A stretch of 64,000 nt of DNA from Rhodococcus yunnanensis NBRC 103083 (GCF_001895005.1 NZ_BCXH01000001.1:434001-498000); one strand, 5' to 3'; positions 38,075-48,122 are shown, numbered from the stretch's first letter. Program-made: numbers and translations. Notes: generated from the letters alone by a model not told the origin.

Positions 38075-38920
38075 TCACGTCGCCGAGACGACGCCGGCCG
38101 ACAGCAATGCCATCACTCCGACACCCAGCACGATGCGGTAGCCGACGAACCAGTAGAGCGAGTGGTTCTCCACGAACTTCAGCAGCCAGGCGATCGACGC
38201 GTAGCCGAGACCGAACGCCACCACCGTGGCGACCAGCAGCTGAGCACCCGACGCGTTCAGACCTTCTCCCACGGGTTCGAAGGCGTCCGGTAGCGAGAAG
38301 AGACCCGAGGCGGTCACGGCCGGAATGGCGAGCAGGAACGAGAACCGCACGGCGGCCTCACGTTCGAGGCCCGTGAACAGTCCAGCGCTCGTCGTGGCAC
38401 CCGATCTCGAGACTCCGGGGATCAACGCAAGGCACTGTGCGGCGCCCATGACGAGGCCATCCCTCGTGGTGATCTGCTCGAGTGGACGACGCTTGGTGCC
38501 GACGTACTCGGCGACCGCGATGACGATCGCGAACACGATGAGCATCGTGGCGATCAGCCACAGATTGCGGGCTCCTGTGCGTATCTGGTCCTTGAACAGA
38601 AATCCCAGCACGCCTATCGGGATGGTGGCGATGATCACGTACCAGCCGAGGCGGTAGTCGAGGTCGCGCTTGGCGGAATCGCGAATACCGGCGAACCATG
38701 CGCGGACGATGCGAACGATGTCGCGCCAGAAGAACAGCAGAACTGCGGCTTCGGTTCCGAGCTGCGTCACCGCCGTGAAGGATGCACCCGCATCGTCGCC
38801 GAAGAAGACGCTCGACACGATGCGCAGATGTCCGGAGGACGAAATCGGCAGGAACTCGGTGACGCCTTGAACTGCACCGAGAACGATTGCCTGGAGCCAG
38901 GTCATCGACTCGCCGATCAC
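38075..38920 (-). CDS. uppP: Undecaprenyl-diphosphatase UppP (BacA)
   Basis: 281-aa integral membrane enzyme recycling undecaprenyl pyrophosphate for cell-wall synthesis; also confers bacitracin tolerance. Contains the two family motifs: [17 protein letters not shown] near the start and [17 protein letters not shown] in the middle, with about eight helices in all. The GTG at 38920 or the ATG five codons later (38905) may be the start. It is the first gene of the block leading to mshC. The 228 bp to the divergent AKR gene show nothing I can identify. Confidence 0.95.
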   Translation of the reverse strand: MIGESMTWLQAIVLGAVQGVTEFLPISSSGHLRIVSSVFFGDDAGASFTAVTQLGTEAAVLLFFWRDIVRIVRAWFAGIRDSAKRDLDYRLGWYVIIATIPIGVLGFLFKDQIRTGARNLWLIATMLIVFAIVIAVAEYVGTKRRPLEQITTRDGLVMGAAQCLALIPGVSRSGATTSAGLFTGLEREAAVRFSFLLAIPAVTASGLFSLPDAFEPVGEGLNASGAQLLVATVVAFGLGYASIAWLLKFVENHSLYWFVGYRIVLGVGVMALLSAGVVSAT

Positions 38921-39148
38921 CGAGCGAACTCCGTCGCCGCGGCAGCGGACCGTAGGGTCTGATCACGAGTGCGGTTCGAGCCGCCGACCTTCATCACGGG
39001 CACGACCGTACCCGCCGCGCCGCGCCGCGGCCGACCGACACTCGCACCGCCGCCGCGCGCGCATTACTCTGCTCACCTGGCGCCGATGATGCTCTCGAAC
39101 CTCGGGCGGCACTGCTCGGACTACTGATGTTAGGAAACCTCGAACGAT

Positions 39149-40081
39149 ATGAAGCAGAGATCTGTCGGCTCAAGCGGCCTTCGTGTGTCGAGACTCGGGC
39201 TCGGCACACTCGGTTGGGGCAGCGGTACCGACGGAGACGACGCGGCAGGCCAGATCGCGGCGTTCGCCGAAGCGGGCGGAACGCTCGTCGACACGTCGCC
39301 CGCGTACGGCGATGGTCGAGCCCAACGAGTACTCGCGGAGGTACTCGACGACGTCGTTCCACGGCGTGAACTCATCGTCAGCGGCGCGGCCGGTGTCACC
39401 TCACGCGGCGGAAGCTTCTCCATAGATTGTTCACGTCGAGCATTGCTCTCCCAGCTCGACGAGACCCTCCGCGACCTCGGCACGGACTATCTCGATCTCT
39501 GGCAGGTCGCCGCGTGGGATTCGGCCACCCCGGTCGACGAGATCGCCGCCACGCTCGACTACGCCGTGTCGAGCGGCAAGGTTCGATACGTCGGCGCCCG
39601 TGGATATCTCGGCTGGCAACTTGCCACGGCAGCAGGGGCTGCAGGTGCAGGACGGGTCGTCGCCACCCAGGCCGAGTACTCGTTGCTCGCACGCGGAATC
39701 GAAGACGAGTTGATCCCCGCGGCAACGCACCACGGAGTGGGAGTTCTGGCGGCTGTTCCGCTTGCCGGCGGGGTGCTCACCGGCAAGTACCGCAAAGGCA
39801 CGCCCGCGGACTCGCGCGGCGCGGACGATCTGCACGCCGACTCCATTGCGAACTACCTGACCGACGCTGCCGAGAACGTCGTCGACGCTGCGGTGACCGC
39901 GGCGAGCGGATTGAAGACGTCCCCGCTCGCCGTGGCGCTCGCATGGGCCCGCGACCGCCCCGGTGTCAGCTCGGCAATCGTCGGAGCGCGTGATCTGGCA
40001 CAGCTGACCGGAGTGCTGGTCGCCGAGGATCTGGAGCTCCCCGCCGCGATCACCTCGGCGTTGGACGACGTCAGCAGCTGA
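39149..40081 (+). CDS. Aldo/keto reductase-like protein with incomplete catalytic tetrad
   Basis: 310-aa AKR-fold protein (TIM barrel). It starts MKQRSVGSSGLRVSRLGLGT. Catalytic Asp and Tyr are visible in VDTSPAYGDG. The Lys position lies in LIVSGAAGV, where other members have ATK, and the His position in DLWQVAAWD, where others have QIH. So Lys and His are missing. The C-terminal NADPH-binding region (AVPLAGGVLTGKY, IVGARDLAQL) is kept. It may be a non-catalytic relative or have another reaction. Divergent from uppP; followed by hmuT after 26 bp. Confidence 0.85.
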   Translation: MKQRSVGSSGLRVSRLGLGTLGWGSGTDGDDAAGQIAAFAEAGGTLVDTSPAYGDGRAQRVLAEVLDDVVPRRELIVSGAAGVTSRGGSFSIDCSRRALLSQLDETLRDLGTDYLDLWQVAAWDSATPVDEIAATLDYAVSSGKVRYVGARGYLGWQLATAAGAAGAGRVVATQAEYSLLARGIEDELIPAATHHGVGVLAAVPLAGGVLTGKYRKGTPADSRGADDLHADSIANYLTDAAENVVDAAVTAASGLKTSPLAVALAWARDRPGVSSAIVGARDLAQLTGVLVAEDLELPAAITSALDDVSS

Positions 40082-40093
40082 CCCTGCACAGGC

Positions 40094-40099
40094 TAACCT
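40094..40099 (+). promoter_or_regulatory. -10 element of a leaderless hmuT promoter
   Basis: TAACCT, seven bases, then the GTG of hmuT. It sits inside AGGCTAACCT, which is also a half-site of the DtxR/IdeR iron box; iron control is possible but only half the box is present. Confidence 0.4.
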
Positions 40100-40106
40100 T
40101 GTCTGC

Positions 40107-41132
40107 GTGAACGCGAAAAGGATCGCTCTCGGATCGCTCGCGGCGGCGCTGTCGGTGATGCTCGTCGGGTGCGGCGCCCCGGACTCGGACACTGCGACCG
40201 GTGGCGACTCCGAGTCCATCGGCCCACGGACAGCAGTGATCGAGAACCCGGATCCCGAACCCATCGCGGCAGCGCCCGTATCCGCGCTTCCGGTGACTGC
40301 CAAGAGCTTCGACGGTGTCGACGTCACCGTGACCGACACCAGCCGCATCGTGGCCGCCGATCAGTACGGAACGCTCGCGACGACGGTGTACGCACTCGGC
40401 CTCGGCGACCGTCTGGTCGGACGTGACACCTCGGCCGAATTTCCCGCTGTCGCCGAGGTGGCAGACGTCACACCCGGCGGGCATTCGCTGAGCGCGGAAG
40501 GCATTCTCGCCCTGAATCCGACGGTGGTGCTCACCGACACCAGCATCGGCCCGCGCGCGGTGCAGGATCAACTTCGTGCCGCAGGCATTCCGGTCGTCTA
40601 CTTCGATCCGAGCCGGACCTTCGACGGGGTGGGCGAGCAGATCGATGCGGTCGCGCAGGCCCTCGGGGTTCCCGACGAGGGAACCCGTCTCGCGGAGCGT
40701 ACGTCCGCGGAGATCGAGCAGGCCAAGGCCCTGGTGCCACGCGAGGCCGAACCGTTGAAGATCGCGTTCCTGTACATGCGAGGACCTGCGATCAAGATGC
40801 TGGCGGGACCGGGATCCGGTGCCGATGCACTGGTGGCCGCCCTCGGCGCGGAGGACGCGGGAACGACGTCGGGGCTTACCCAACAGTTCGTCCCGATCAC
40901 GAGCGAGGCGCTCATCGCCGCTGCACCCGACGTCATCCTGATGATGACGGGGGGCCTCGACTCGATCGGCGGTCTCGATGGTCTCGAGCAGGTTCCGGGG
41001 ATCGCACAGACACCCGCGGGGCAAACACAACGGGTGGTCGACATGGCCGACGGGGTGATTCTCAGCTTTGGTCCGAACACCGGGAAAGTGCTGGACGCGT
41101 TGGCGAAAGCCGTCTACACACCGGCTTCATGA
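40107..41132 (+). CDS. hmuT: Heme/hemin ABC transporter substrate-binding lipoprotein HmuT
   Basis: 341-aa periplasmic-binding-type lipoprotein. The signal sequence ends SVMLVGC, a lipobox with the Cys at about residue 21. The fold is the class III (FecB/BtuF) binding protein; RIVAADQYGTLATTVYALGLGD and VVLTDTSIGPRAVQDQL are typical of hemin-binding HmuT members. GTG start, probably leaderless. Its stop overlaps hmuU by 4 nt. The operon hmuTUV imports heme as iron source; the hemin specificity is inferred from these similarities and not proven. Confidence 0.88.
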   Translation: MNAKRIALGSLAAALSVMLVGCGAPDSDTATGGDSESIGPRTAVIENPDPEPIAAAPVSALPVTAKSFDGVDVTVTDTSRIVAADQYGTLATTVYALGLGDRLVGRDTSAEFPAVAEVADVTPGGHSLSAEGILALNPTVVLTDTSIGPRAVQDQLRAAGIPVVYFDPSRTFDGVGEQIDAVAQALGVPDEGTRLAERTSAEIEQAKALVPREAEPLKIAFLYMRGPAIKMLAGPGSGADALVAALGAEDAGTTSGLTQQFVPITSEALIAAAPDVILMMTGGLDSIGGLDGLEQVPGIAQTPAGQTQRVVDMADGVILSFGPNTGKVLDALAKAVYTPAS

Positions 41133-42178
41133 CGGCGGGCGACTCCCGCACCCGTGTGTCGGCTGTGTTCGGTGTTCTCGTGCTGCTGGTGGTCGTGCTC
41201 GCGATGATCTCGGCCTGCACCGGCCAGGTGCCGACGACGCCACTCGAAGTACTGGGCAGCATCGCCCATCGACTCGGGCTGAACTTCGGCCACATGCCCG
41301 CGCACCCCAGTGGAGATGTGACGCTGTGGCAGGTCAGATTCCCCAGAATCGCTCTGGGTGCAGTGGTGGGAGCCAGCCTGGGATGCGCGGGAGCACTGCT
41401 GCAGGGAGTCTTCGCCAATCCTCTCGCCGAACCGGGCGTCATCGGGGTGTCGTCGGGTGCAGCAGTCGGTGCGTCGTCGGTGTTCGTTCTCGGCGGCGCA
41501 TTCGCCGGAGTCTGGTCGGTGGCGACGGCGGCATTTCTCGGCGGGCTCATCACCACCGTTCTGGTGTATCTGCTAGCCCGCGGTGGTGGCCGCACGGAGG
41601 TCGTGACGTTGATCCTGACGGGCGTGGCGATCAATGCCTTCGCCGGTGGTCTCATCGCGTTCTTCACCTTCGTCGCGTCCCCCGCTGCCCGAGATCAGAT
41701 CGTGTTCTGGCAGCTGGGCTCTCTCGCTGGAGCGACATGGCAGGCCGTGTACGTCGTGACTCCGTTGGCGGTGGTGGGGATCACCGCATCGATCGCCATT
41801 GCACGCCGATTGGATCTCCTCGCTCTCGGCGAGAACGTTGCCCGTCATCTCGGCGTCGATGTCGAGAGGCTCCGGCAGTTCGCGATCGTCATTGTGGCGG
41901 TTCTCGTCGCGTCCGGGGTCGCATTCACCGGCATCGTGCTGTTCGTCGGCCTCATCGTCCCGCATCTGATGCGCATGCTGGTCGGTCCAGCACACCGGGT
42001 GTTGATCCCTGCCAGCGCTCTCGGCGGCGCGGTCGTGCTACTGGGCTCGGACCTCATCGCGCGAAACCTGGTGCCGAACGTGGACATGCCGCTGGGAATG
42101 ATCACCTCGCTCGTCGGCGCGCCGTTCTTCTTCTGGATGCTGCGTCGAACGAGAGCCAGGCAAGGCGGGTGGGCATGA
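41129..42178 (+). CDS. hmuU: Heme ABC transporter permease HmuU (FecCD family)
   Basis: 349-aa FecCD permease with about ten membrane helices. The cytoplasmic coupling region is GASLGCAGALLQGVFANPLAEPGVIGVSSGA, cited as its core LLQGVFANPLAEPGVIG, typical of the family. The second half has TGIVLFVGLIVPHLMRMLVG. The start ATG overlaps the hmuT stop by 4 nt and the end overlaps hmuV by 4 nt. Confidence 0.92.
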   Translation: MTAGDSRTRVSAVFGVLVLLVVVLAMISACTGQVPTTPLEVLGSIAHRLGLNFGHMPAHPSGDVTLWQVRFPRIALGAVVGASLGCAGALLQGVFANPLAEPGVIGVSSGAAVGASSVFVLGGAFAGVWSVATAAFLGGLITTVLVYLLARGGGRTEVVTLILTGVAINAFAGGLIAFFTFVASPAARDQIVFWQLGSLAGATWQAVYVVTPLAVVGITASIAIARRLDLLALGENVARHLGVDVERLRQFAIVIVAVLVASGVAFTGIVLFVGLIVPHLMRMLVGPAHRVLIPASALGGAVVLLGSDLIARNLVPNVDMPLGMITSLVGAPFFFWMLRRTRARQGGWA

Positions 42179-43014
42179 GGCTGTTCGGCCGTACCGAGGA
42201 CCATGTTCCCCCGGCAACCGCAGGTGAGATCACACTTCGTGCGTCCGGCGTCGACGCTGTGAGATCTTCCCGCACTGTGCTGAGCGGAGTGACCCTGGAC
42301 GTCGTGGCGGGTGAGGTTCTGGCGGTGGTCGGTCCGAACGGAGCAGGCAAGTCCACCGCGCTCGGCGTTCTCGCCGGCGAGGTCGAGCCGACGGCAGGAA
42401 TCGTGGAACTGCACGGGCGTCCGCTGGCGACGTGGTCCGACGCGTCGATCGCCCGTCGCCGCGCGGTGTTGCCGCAGCAGCACACCGTCGGTTTCTCGTT
42501 CACCGTCGAACAGGTTGTCCGTATGGGCAGGTCGCCGTGGCATCGGACACCTCGCGAGGACGACGACGATTCGATGATCGACACCGCCATGGCGGAGTGC
42601 GATGTCCTCCGGTTCGCCCAGCGCCCGTTCTCCAGCTTGTCGGGCGGCGAACGCGCCCGCGTGTCTCTCGCGCGAGTGCTCGCACAGGGCACTGCGTCCC
42701 TGCTGCTCGACGAGCCGACCGCCGCCCTCGACCTCGGTCACCAGGAAACGGTGATGGAGGTGGCGCGCACCCGTGCTCGCCGCGGGAGCGCCGTCGCCGT
42801 CGTGTTGCACGATCTCGGGCTGGCGGCGGCCTACGCCGATCGGGTCACGGTTCTGAACGGCGGAAGGGTGGTGGCGACCGGCGAACCGCGTTCGGTGTTC
42901 GACGCGACTCTGCTCTCCGATGTGTACGGCCATCCCATCGAAGTGTTCGACCATCCGGTCACCGGCGAACTTCTCGTTCTCCCGGTTCGCGATGCCCGGG
43001 CGCCCAGGACCTAG
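42175..43014 (+). CDS. hmuV: Heme ABC transporter ATP-binding protein HmuV
   Basis: 279-aa ATPase of the FecE/HmuV class. Walker A GPNGAGKST, Q loop in the LPQQHTVGFSFTVEQVV segment, ABC signature LSGGERARVSLAR, Walker B SLLLDEPTAALDL and switch His in VVLHDLGLAA are all present. The start at 42175 (ATGA overlap with hmuU) is chosen although a much longer frame is open upstream. The C-terminus converges with the gene on the minus strand by 4 nt. Confidence 0.92.
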   Translation: MRLFGRTEDHVPPATAGEITLRASGVDAVRSSRTVLSGVTLDVVAGEVLAVVGPNGAGKSTALGVLAGEVEPTAGIVELHGRPLATWSDASIARRRAVLPQQHTVGFSFTVEQVVRMGRSPWHRTPREDDDDSMIDTAMAECDVLRFAQRPFSSLSGGERARVSLARVLAQGTASLLLDEPTAALDLGHQETVMEVARTRARRGSAVAVVLHDLGLAAAYADRVTVLNGGRVVATGEPRSVFDATLLSDVYGHPIEVFDHPVTGELLVLPVRDARAPRT

Positions 43015-43460
43015 ATGTGTTCGATCAACGAGCCGACGCGTCCCAGAAACGAGCGGACAGGCGAGCTGTCACGCTGGGAACTGTCCAGCTCGACGGCGTT
43101 GAGGACCGCATCCCGGACGACGGCCACGACGCTGCGTTCGTCTGTGAGATCGATCTCGGTCACCGACTGCTCGGCAACAGCGGTGACATCCGACTTGTCC
43201 GGAACCGGATCGAGCAGATCCGCGCGGTATATCTCGACGTAGAGGGTGCTCTTGTGAACCCTGAACGCGAAGGCGCGTCGATCGTCTGTTCTACCGAAGC
43301 CGTTCGCATGGGATCCGGTGGTGACCTGCTCGACGTCGAAACACTGCGACGCGCTGGATCGGGGTGAAGCGCCTGTATGGGACGAGCACTCTTCGGTTGC
43401 CAACTCGACTCCTCGTTGTTTCCCCGCGAACACGGTACCGCTACCTGCTCCCGAAACCAC
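43011..43460 (-). CDS. Conserved hypothetical protein next to lppL
   Basis: 149 aa from the first available start, but the real start may lie further in. The convincing part is the C-terminal two thirds, beginning AFAFRVHKSTLYVEIYRADLL and ending RSFLGRVGSLIEHI, with helices such as ERSVVAVVRDAVLNAVEL. Third-position G/C is high across it. Its position between the uppP block and lppL matches Rv2137c of M. tuberculosis as I recall, and it may be the orthologue. No domain recognised. It overlaps hmuV by 4 nt at the 3' ends. Confidence 0.65.
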   Translation of the reverse strand: MVSGAGSGTVFAGKQRGVELATEECSSHTGASPRSSASQCFDVEQVTTGSHANGFGRTDDRRAFAFRVHKSTLYVEIYRADLLDPVPDKSDVTAVAEQSVTEIDLTDERSVVAVVRDAVLNAVELDSSQRDSSPVRSFLGRVGSLIEHI

Positions 43461-43575
43461 TGGGGTGGTCCGCCGGGACCCGTTCCAGGGGCATCAGGCA
43501 GTGTGGTCTCGAGAAAGTCGGTTTCGATCGACGCCCCGCGCCAGCACACGAACGCCCTCAGGAGCAGACGAATCG

Positions 43576-44607
43576 ATGAGAGAAGCACGAACGCCGTGGA
43601 GGATGGTCGGAGTCGTTGCCGCGACTACGGCAATTCTGATGGCCGCCGGATGCTCGGACGACAGTTCGGATGACACCGACACGGTCAGCGTCGAGCCACT
43701 GACAGGTATCGACTCCCCCGTCGCTGCGACGGCCCCCGCCGGAACGATCACCGATTCCCCCTCCGGCATGCATTCCACCACATTCGATGCCGATACGCGC
43801 TCCGTCGTCGCTCTCGCGGACGACTACTCGTCACTTCTGGTGTTCCCGGTCGACGCGACGTCGGACTCCGTGGTGCCCCGTGTGATCGAGCTGCCCGGTG
43901 CGGCGACGAGCATCGCCGACGGCCGAGACGGAACCGTCCTGTTGCCCACGGACAAGGCGCTGCTCGAGGTCGATCTCCGCACATCCGGTGTCGACTCCAT
44001 CGCGGTGGACGCACGTCTGCTCAGTGCCGTCGAGCTTCCGGACGGGCAACTGGCTGCCGGCGACGATCGCGGAACCGTGCACGTCCTGGGCAGTGACGGT
44101 AGTGAATCTCACACGATCAGCGGTCTGACGTCGGTGGACTCGCTGGCGTCGACGCAGTACGGGCTGACGGCGCTGGACCGCCATCAGACCTCGCTCACCG
44201 AGGTGAAGGTCGACGACGACTCTCTCGGCCTCGCGCTACGCGCAGGTGAAGGCGCAGCCGAGCTGGACACCGATCGATTCGGCAGGGTCCTCGTCACCGA
44301 TGCCGCAGGCGAAGAACTACTGGTGTACTCGTCCGAGAGCCTGCTCCTGCGACAGCGCTTTCCGGTCGGTGCGCAGCCGTGGGCCGTCGCATACGATGAC
44401 AACTCCGATGTCGTCTGGATCAGCCTGCCCGCGACCAACGAGGTCGTCGGGTACACGTTGGACACGGGAATTCCTGTCGAGGTGAGCAGGTTTCCGACGG
44501 TACGACAACCGGACTCGATAGCGGTCGACAGCGATACCGGCGATCTGTACATCGGGTCGGCCACTGGAGACGGACTTCAGCGGATCTCGGTTCCTGGAGG
44601 GCAATAG
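43576..44607 (+). CDS. LppL-like secreted lipoprotein, beta-propeller fold
   Basis: 343-aa lipoprotein with signal sequence ending TAILMAAGC. The mature part consists of repeated 40-50-residue blades such as ALADDYSSLLVFPVD, AAGDDRGTVHVLGSDG, VYDDN-type and DLYIGSATGDGLQRISV, a YncE/NHL-like seven-bladed propeller. The ATG at 43576 is preceded by AGGAG. Its placement just upstream of DUF5703 and pyrD matches lppL (Rv2138). Binding partner unknown. Confidence 0.82.
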   Translation: MREARTPWRMVGVVAATTAILMAAGCSDDSSDDTDTVSVEPLTGIDSPVAATAPAGTITDSPSGMHSTTFDADTRSVVALADDYSSLLVFPVDATSDSVVPRVIELPGAATSIADGRDGTVLLPTDKALLEVDLRTSGVDSIAVDARLLSAVELPDGQLAAGDDRGTVHVLGSDGSESHTISGLTSVDSLASTQYGLTALDRHQTSLTEVKVDDDSLGLALRAGEGAAELDTDRFGRVLVTDAAGEELLVYSSESLLLRQRFPVGAQPWAVAYDDNSDVVWISLPATNEVVGYTLDTGIPVEVSRFPTVRQPDSIAVDSDTGDLYIGSATGDGLQRISVPGGQ

Positions 44608-44661
44608 AGCAGGCGAGGATTTCGCTTCGCTCGCCGGCAACGGAGAAAGGCGATTCCCACG

Positions 44662-44910
44662 GTGCCGAACAACAACAACGGTCGTACACGCATCCCGTCC
44701 GATTGGGATCTGACCTCGGAGGACTGGGAGTACATCCCGCTTCGACTCCCTCCTGACGTGACCCGAGTGACGGCGTCCATGCGCCTGGCAATTCAGGCGG
44801 AGTTCGGTGGATGGGAACTCTCTCGCGTACGCCTGTACACCGACGGAAGCCGGCGAGTTCTCCTCAAGCGCAAGAAGACGGCACATCACGTCCCGCAACC
44901 GGGAATCTAG
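44662..44910 (+). CDS. DUF5703 family protein
   Basis: 82-aa small protein starting at GTG 44662. The conserved segment WDLTSEDWEYIPLRLPPDVTR is followed by RLAIQAEFGGWELSRVRLYTDGSRRVLLKRKK, consistent with DUF5703, an actinobacterial family. Basic C-terminus. Function unknown. pyrD follows immediately (stop TAG at 44908-44910, ATG at 44911), so the two are coupled. Confidence 0.85.
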   Translation: MPNNNNGRTRIPSDWDLTSEDWEYIPLRLPPDVTRVTASMRLAIQAEFGGWELSRVRLYTDGSRRVLLKRKKTAHHVPQPGI

Positions 44911-46005
44911 ATGGAAAGAAGAACTGTGGGTCATTCGTTGTACCGCGTACTGCTTCGGTTGATGTTCCTCATCCCGCCGGAGAGGATTCATCACCTCGCG
45001 TTCGGCGCGATGCGACTGGTGACATCCATTCCGCCCCTCCGGGCAATACTGGCTCGAATCCTCGTCGTCGACGACCCGGCGCTGAAGAGCACGGTGTTCG
45101 GCGTCGAATTCCCGGCGCCCCTCGGACTCGCCGCGGGTTTCGACAAGAACGCCGACGGCGTCGACGCCTGGGGTCCACTCGGATTCGGTTTCGCGGAGAT
45201 CGGCACCGTCACCGCTCGGGCCCAACCCGGCAATCCTGCACCACGCCTGTTCCGGTTTCCCGACGACCGGGCGCTCGTCAATCGCATGGGTTTCAACAAT
45301 CACGGCGCCGGCGCTGCCGCGGGCGTACTGCGCAACCGACGCGGAGGCGTCCCGATCGGTGCGAACATCGGCAAGACCAAGGTCACACCTGCAGCTGATG
45401 CGGCCGCCGACTACACCGCGAGCGCAACACTTCTCGGACCGTTGGCCGACTTTCTGGTCGTGAACGTCAGCTCACCGAACACACCAGGTCTTCGTGACCT
45501 CCAAGCTGTGGAGTCGCTCCGACCGATCCTGGTGGCCGTGCAGAACGCGGTGACCGTTCCGGTGCTCGTGAAGATCGCGCCCGACCTGTCCGACGACGAT
45601 GTGGACGCGGTCGCCGATCTCGCCGTGGAACTCGGCCTGGACGGCATCGTGGCGACGAACACGACGATCGCACGATCAGGACTGTCCACCGACTCCACCG
45701 TCGTGGTCTCCGCAGGCGCGGGCGGGCTGTCGGGGGCGCCACTGGCGGACAGGTCCCTCGAGGTGCTGCGCCGGTTGCACGGCCGCGTCGGCGGGCAGAT
45801 CGCACTGATCTCGGTGGGTGGTATCGAAACAGCGGACCAAGCGTGGGAAAGAATCGTCGCAGGTGCGTCGCTCGTTCAGGGATACACCGGATTCATCTAC
45901 GGTGGCCCGTTCTGGATGCGCACGATCAACCGGGGAATTGCCGCCCGGCTGCGCGCATCGGGTTTTACCTCGATCAGCGACGCCGTCGGTTCCGAAACCC
46001 GATAG
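44911..46005 (+). CDS. pyrD: Dihydroorotate dehydrogenase (quinone), class 2 PyrD
   Basis: 364-aa FMN enzyme of pyrimidine synthesis, membrane-associated. N-terminal helices ([22 protein letters not shown]) form the quinone tunnel, which defines class 2. The catalytic Ser region is [14 protein letters not shown], the substrate/FMN region [10 protein letters not shown] and [10 protein letters not shown]. Glycine-rich phosphate site [15 protein letters not shown] is read as [12 protein letters not shown] here. The ATG at 44911 abuts the DUF5703 stop; a GTG a few codons later is an alternative start. A hairpin follows the stop. Confidence 0.95.
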   Translation: MERRTVGHSLYRVLLRLMFLIPPERIHHLAFGAMRLVTSIPPLRAILARILVVDDPALKSTVFGVEFPAPLGLAAGFDKNADGVDAWGPLGFGFAEIGTVTARAQPGNPAPRLFRFPDDRALVNRMGFNNHGAGAAAGVLRNRRGGVPIGANIGKTKVTPAADAAADYTASATLLGPLADFLVVNVSSPNTPGLRDLQAVESLRPILVAVQNAVTVPVLVKIAPDLSDDDVDAVADLAVELGLDGIVATNTTIARSGLSTDSTVVVSAGAGGLSGAPLADRSLEVLRRLHGRVGGQIALISVGGIETADQAWERIVAGASLVQGYTGFIYGGPFWMRTINRGIAARLRASGFTSISDAVGSETR

Positions 46006-46048
46006 CGGTGAAGGTCGACAGGCGCGATGTGCCTCTCGACCTTCACCG
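46006..46048. terminator. Hairpin between pyrD and the PEBP gene
   Basis: Arms 46006-46018 and 46036-46048 are perfect 13-bp inverted repeats (CGGTGAAGGTCGA / TCGACCTTCACCG) around a 17-nt loop with its own AGGC/GCCT pairing. It lies between convergent genes and can serve both strands. Confidence 0.65.
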
Positions 46049-46052
46049 TCGA

Positions 46053-46580
46053 TCACGCCTCGTACACGGCAGTCAGCTTGGCACGGCCGATCGCATGCGA
46101 GAACAAGTTGAATCCGAGGTAGGCAGGTGTCGCCGTCTCGTCGACCTCCAGCCTCTCCACGTCCACGGCGTGTACCGCGAAGATGTAGCGGTGCGGGCCG
46201 TGGCCTGCGGGCGGTGCAGCACCGATGTAGCGGAACAGTCCGGCGTCGTTCTTCAGGGTGACGGCCGTACTCGGCACGCCGGTCCCCCCGTCGTCGCCTG
46301 CGCCCGACACCAGCGACGTCGTCGTCGCCGGGATGTTCGCCACCGCCCAGTGCCAGAACCCCGAGGCCGTCGGCGCATCGGGGTCGTAGACCGTGACGAC
46401 GAAGCTCTTGGTGCCTTCGGGGAATCCGGACCACGACAGCTGCGGCGAGTTGTCGTGGCCACCCGCCCCCATGATTCCGCTGACCTGCTGGGTGTCGAGT
46501 GTCGCACCGTCCCTGACGTCCTCGGACGTCAGATCGAAGGACGGCAGTTCGGGTAGTGCGTCGTACGGGTCGTGCGTCAT
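46053..46580 (-). CDS. YbhB/YbcL (PEBP) family protein
   Basis: 175-aa phosphatidylethanolamine-binding-type protein. The ligand-pocket motifs VYDPDAPT and HWAVANIPA, plus [13 protein letters not shown] near the C-terminus, are typical. No signal peptide, so it is cytosolic. Position between pyrD and the M20 gene matches Rv2140c (TB18.6). Ligand unknown; some members act as kinase or protease inhibitors. Confidence 0.92.
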   Translation of the reverse strand: MTHDPYDALPELPSFDLTSEDVRDGATLDTQQVSGIMGAGGHDNSPQLSWSGFPEGTKSFVVTVYDPDAPTASGFWHWAVANIPATTTSLVSGAGDDGGTGVPSTAVTLKNDAGLFRYIGAAPPAGHGPHRYIFAVHAVDVERLEVDETATPAYLGFNLFSHAIGRAKLTAVYEA

Positions 46581-46611
46581 CGAGAAAGTCCTTTCGAGGA
46601 AACAGTCGCTA

Positions 46612-47976
46612 TCAGCTGTGGAGCAGAAAGTGTTCCAACACCTGTGTACCGAACTCGAGCGAACTCACGGGAACCCGCTCGTCCACGCCGTGGAACAGTG
46701 CGGCGAAGTCGAGCTCCGGCGGCAGCTTCAGCGGCGCGAAACCGAAGCATCGAATTCCCAGCCGCGCGAATGCTTTTGCATCGGTACCGCCGGACAGCAT
46801 GTACGGCACCGTGCGTCCGTTCTCGTCGTGCGCGAGGACGGCGTCGTTCATCGCATCCACGAGGTGCCCGTCGAACGTCGTTTCGTAGGAATCGAGCTTG
46901 GTGACCCATTCGCGTTCGACGTTCGGTCCGATCAGTTCGTCGACCTCACGCTCGAACTCGGCCTGGCGGCCAGGCACGACGCGGCAGTCGACCATCGCTT
47001 CCGCTGTCTGCGGGATGACGTTGGCCTTGTAACCGGCCTTGAGCATCGTCGGGTTCGCGGTGTCCCGCAACGTCGCGCCGACTATTCGCGCAATGCTCCC
47101 GAGCTTCTGCAGTGTGCCGTCGAGATCTGGGGACTTCGGATCGAAATCCAACCCGGTCTCCTCGGCGACAGCGGACAGGAATTCGGCGACGGAATCCGAG
47201 ATCACCAGTGGGAACGTGTGATTGCCCAGCTTCGCAACCGCCTCTGCCAGGTAGGTGACTGCGTTCTCGTCGTGAAGGAAGGATCCGTGCCCGGCGCGGG
47301 CCTTCGCCGTCAGCTTCATCCAGCCGAGCCCCTTCTCCGCGGTCTCGACCATGTACAAGCGCTTCTCGGTGCCGTCCGGACGCGCGACGGTCAGCGAGAA
47401 TCCGCCGACTTCACCGACTGCTTCGGTGACGCCCTCGAACAGGTCGGGCCGATTGTCGACGAGCCACTGCGAGCCCCACTTGCCACCGTTCTCCTCGTCG
47501 GCGAGGAACGCGAACATGATGTTGCGCGGCGGGACGGTCCCGTTCGACTTGAACTGCCTGGCCAGGGCGAGCGCCATGCCCACCATGTCCTTCATGTCGA
47601 CCGCGCCGCGGCCCCACACGTACCCGTCCTCGACTGCGCCGGAGAAAGGATGGACGCTCCAGTCGGCAGGTTCTGCCGGTACGACGTCGAGGTGACCGTG
47701 GATCAGCAGGGTTCCGCGGGCGGGATCGGATCCGGGAAGGGTGGCGAACACGTTTCCGCGGCCCGGGGCACCCGATTCGACGTAGACGGTCTCGTACCCG
47801 ACCTCCTGAAGCTTCTGCGCCACCCACTCGGCGCACTCCTTCTCCCCTTTGGTCGTCTCTAGTTCGCCGGTATTGGACGTATCGAATCGAATCAAGGCGC
47901 TGACCAGGTCGACGACCTCGTTCAGCGCCGTCGTACGGACAGGTGCAGTTGCGGAGTTCTCAGCTGAAGACACCAC
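46612..47976 (-). CDS. M20-family metallopeptidase
   Basis: 454-aa dinuclear-zinc peptidase or amidohydrolase. Metal-site motifs: [12 protein letters not shown] (first His and Asp), RGAVDMKDM (bridging Asp), FLADEENGG (catalytic Glu and metal Glu), and the final His near [12 protein letters not shown] dimerisation domain lies between residues about 195 and 320. GTG at 47976. Position matches Rv2141c. Probable aminoacylase, carboxypeptidase or dipeptidase; exact substrate unknown. Confidence 0.92.
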   Translation of the reverse strand: MVSSAENSATAPVRTTALNEVVDLVSALIRFDTSNTGELETTKGEKECAEWVAQKLQEVGYETVYVESGAPGRGNVFATLPGSDPARGTLLIHGHLDVVPAEPADWSVHPFSGAVEDGYVWGRGAVDMKDMVGMALALARQFKSNGTVPPRNIMFAFLADEENGGKWGSQWLVDNRPDLFEGVTEAVGEVGGFSLTVARPDGTEKRLYMVETAEKGLGWMKLTAKARAGHGSFLHDENAVTYLAEAVAKLGNHTFPLVISDSVAEFLSAVAEETGLDFDPKSPDLDGTLQKLGSIARIVGATLRDTANPTMLKAGYKANVIPQTAEAMVDCRVVPGRQAEFEREVDELIGPNVEREWVTKLDSYETTFDGHLVDAMNDAVLAHDENGRTVPYMLSGGTDAKAFARLGIRCFGFAPLKLPPELDFAALFHGVDERVPVSSLEFGTQVLEHFLLHS

Positions 47977-48122
47977 ACTTTCCTACCACCCAGTCCGGGC
48001 TCGCGGCTGAACTGACGTGCGGATTTGGGCGATCGGGAACCTATCGGATATCTTTATCCAGCACGCAGCGAGCAGGCGTGCGAACAACAGAACAGATGTA
48101 CGTGCATGCCCGTGCACAACTG

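Noticed and set aside
38921..39148. Small genes in the uppP-AKR gap
   Set aside because: All frames there are low-complexity Arg-rich translations without start signals.
42256..42270. 15-bp identity with the region at 21879
   Set aside because: One such exact match is expected by chance in 64 kb.
43015..43367. Plus-strand open frame continuing from hmuV
   Set aside because: It is the shadow of the minus-strand hypothetical gene at 43011-43460, whose codon use is better.
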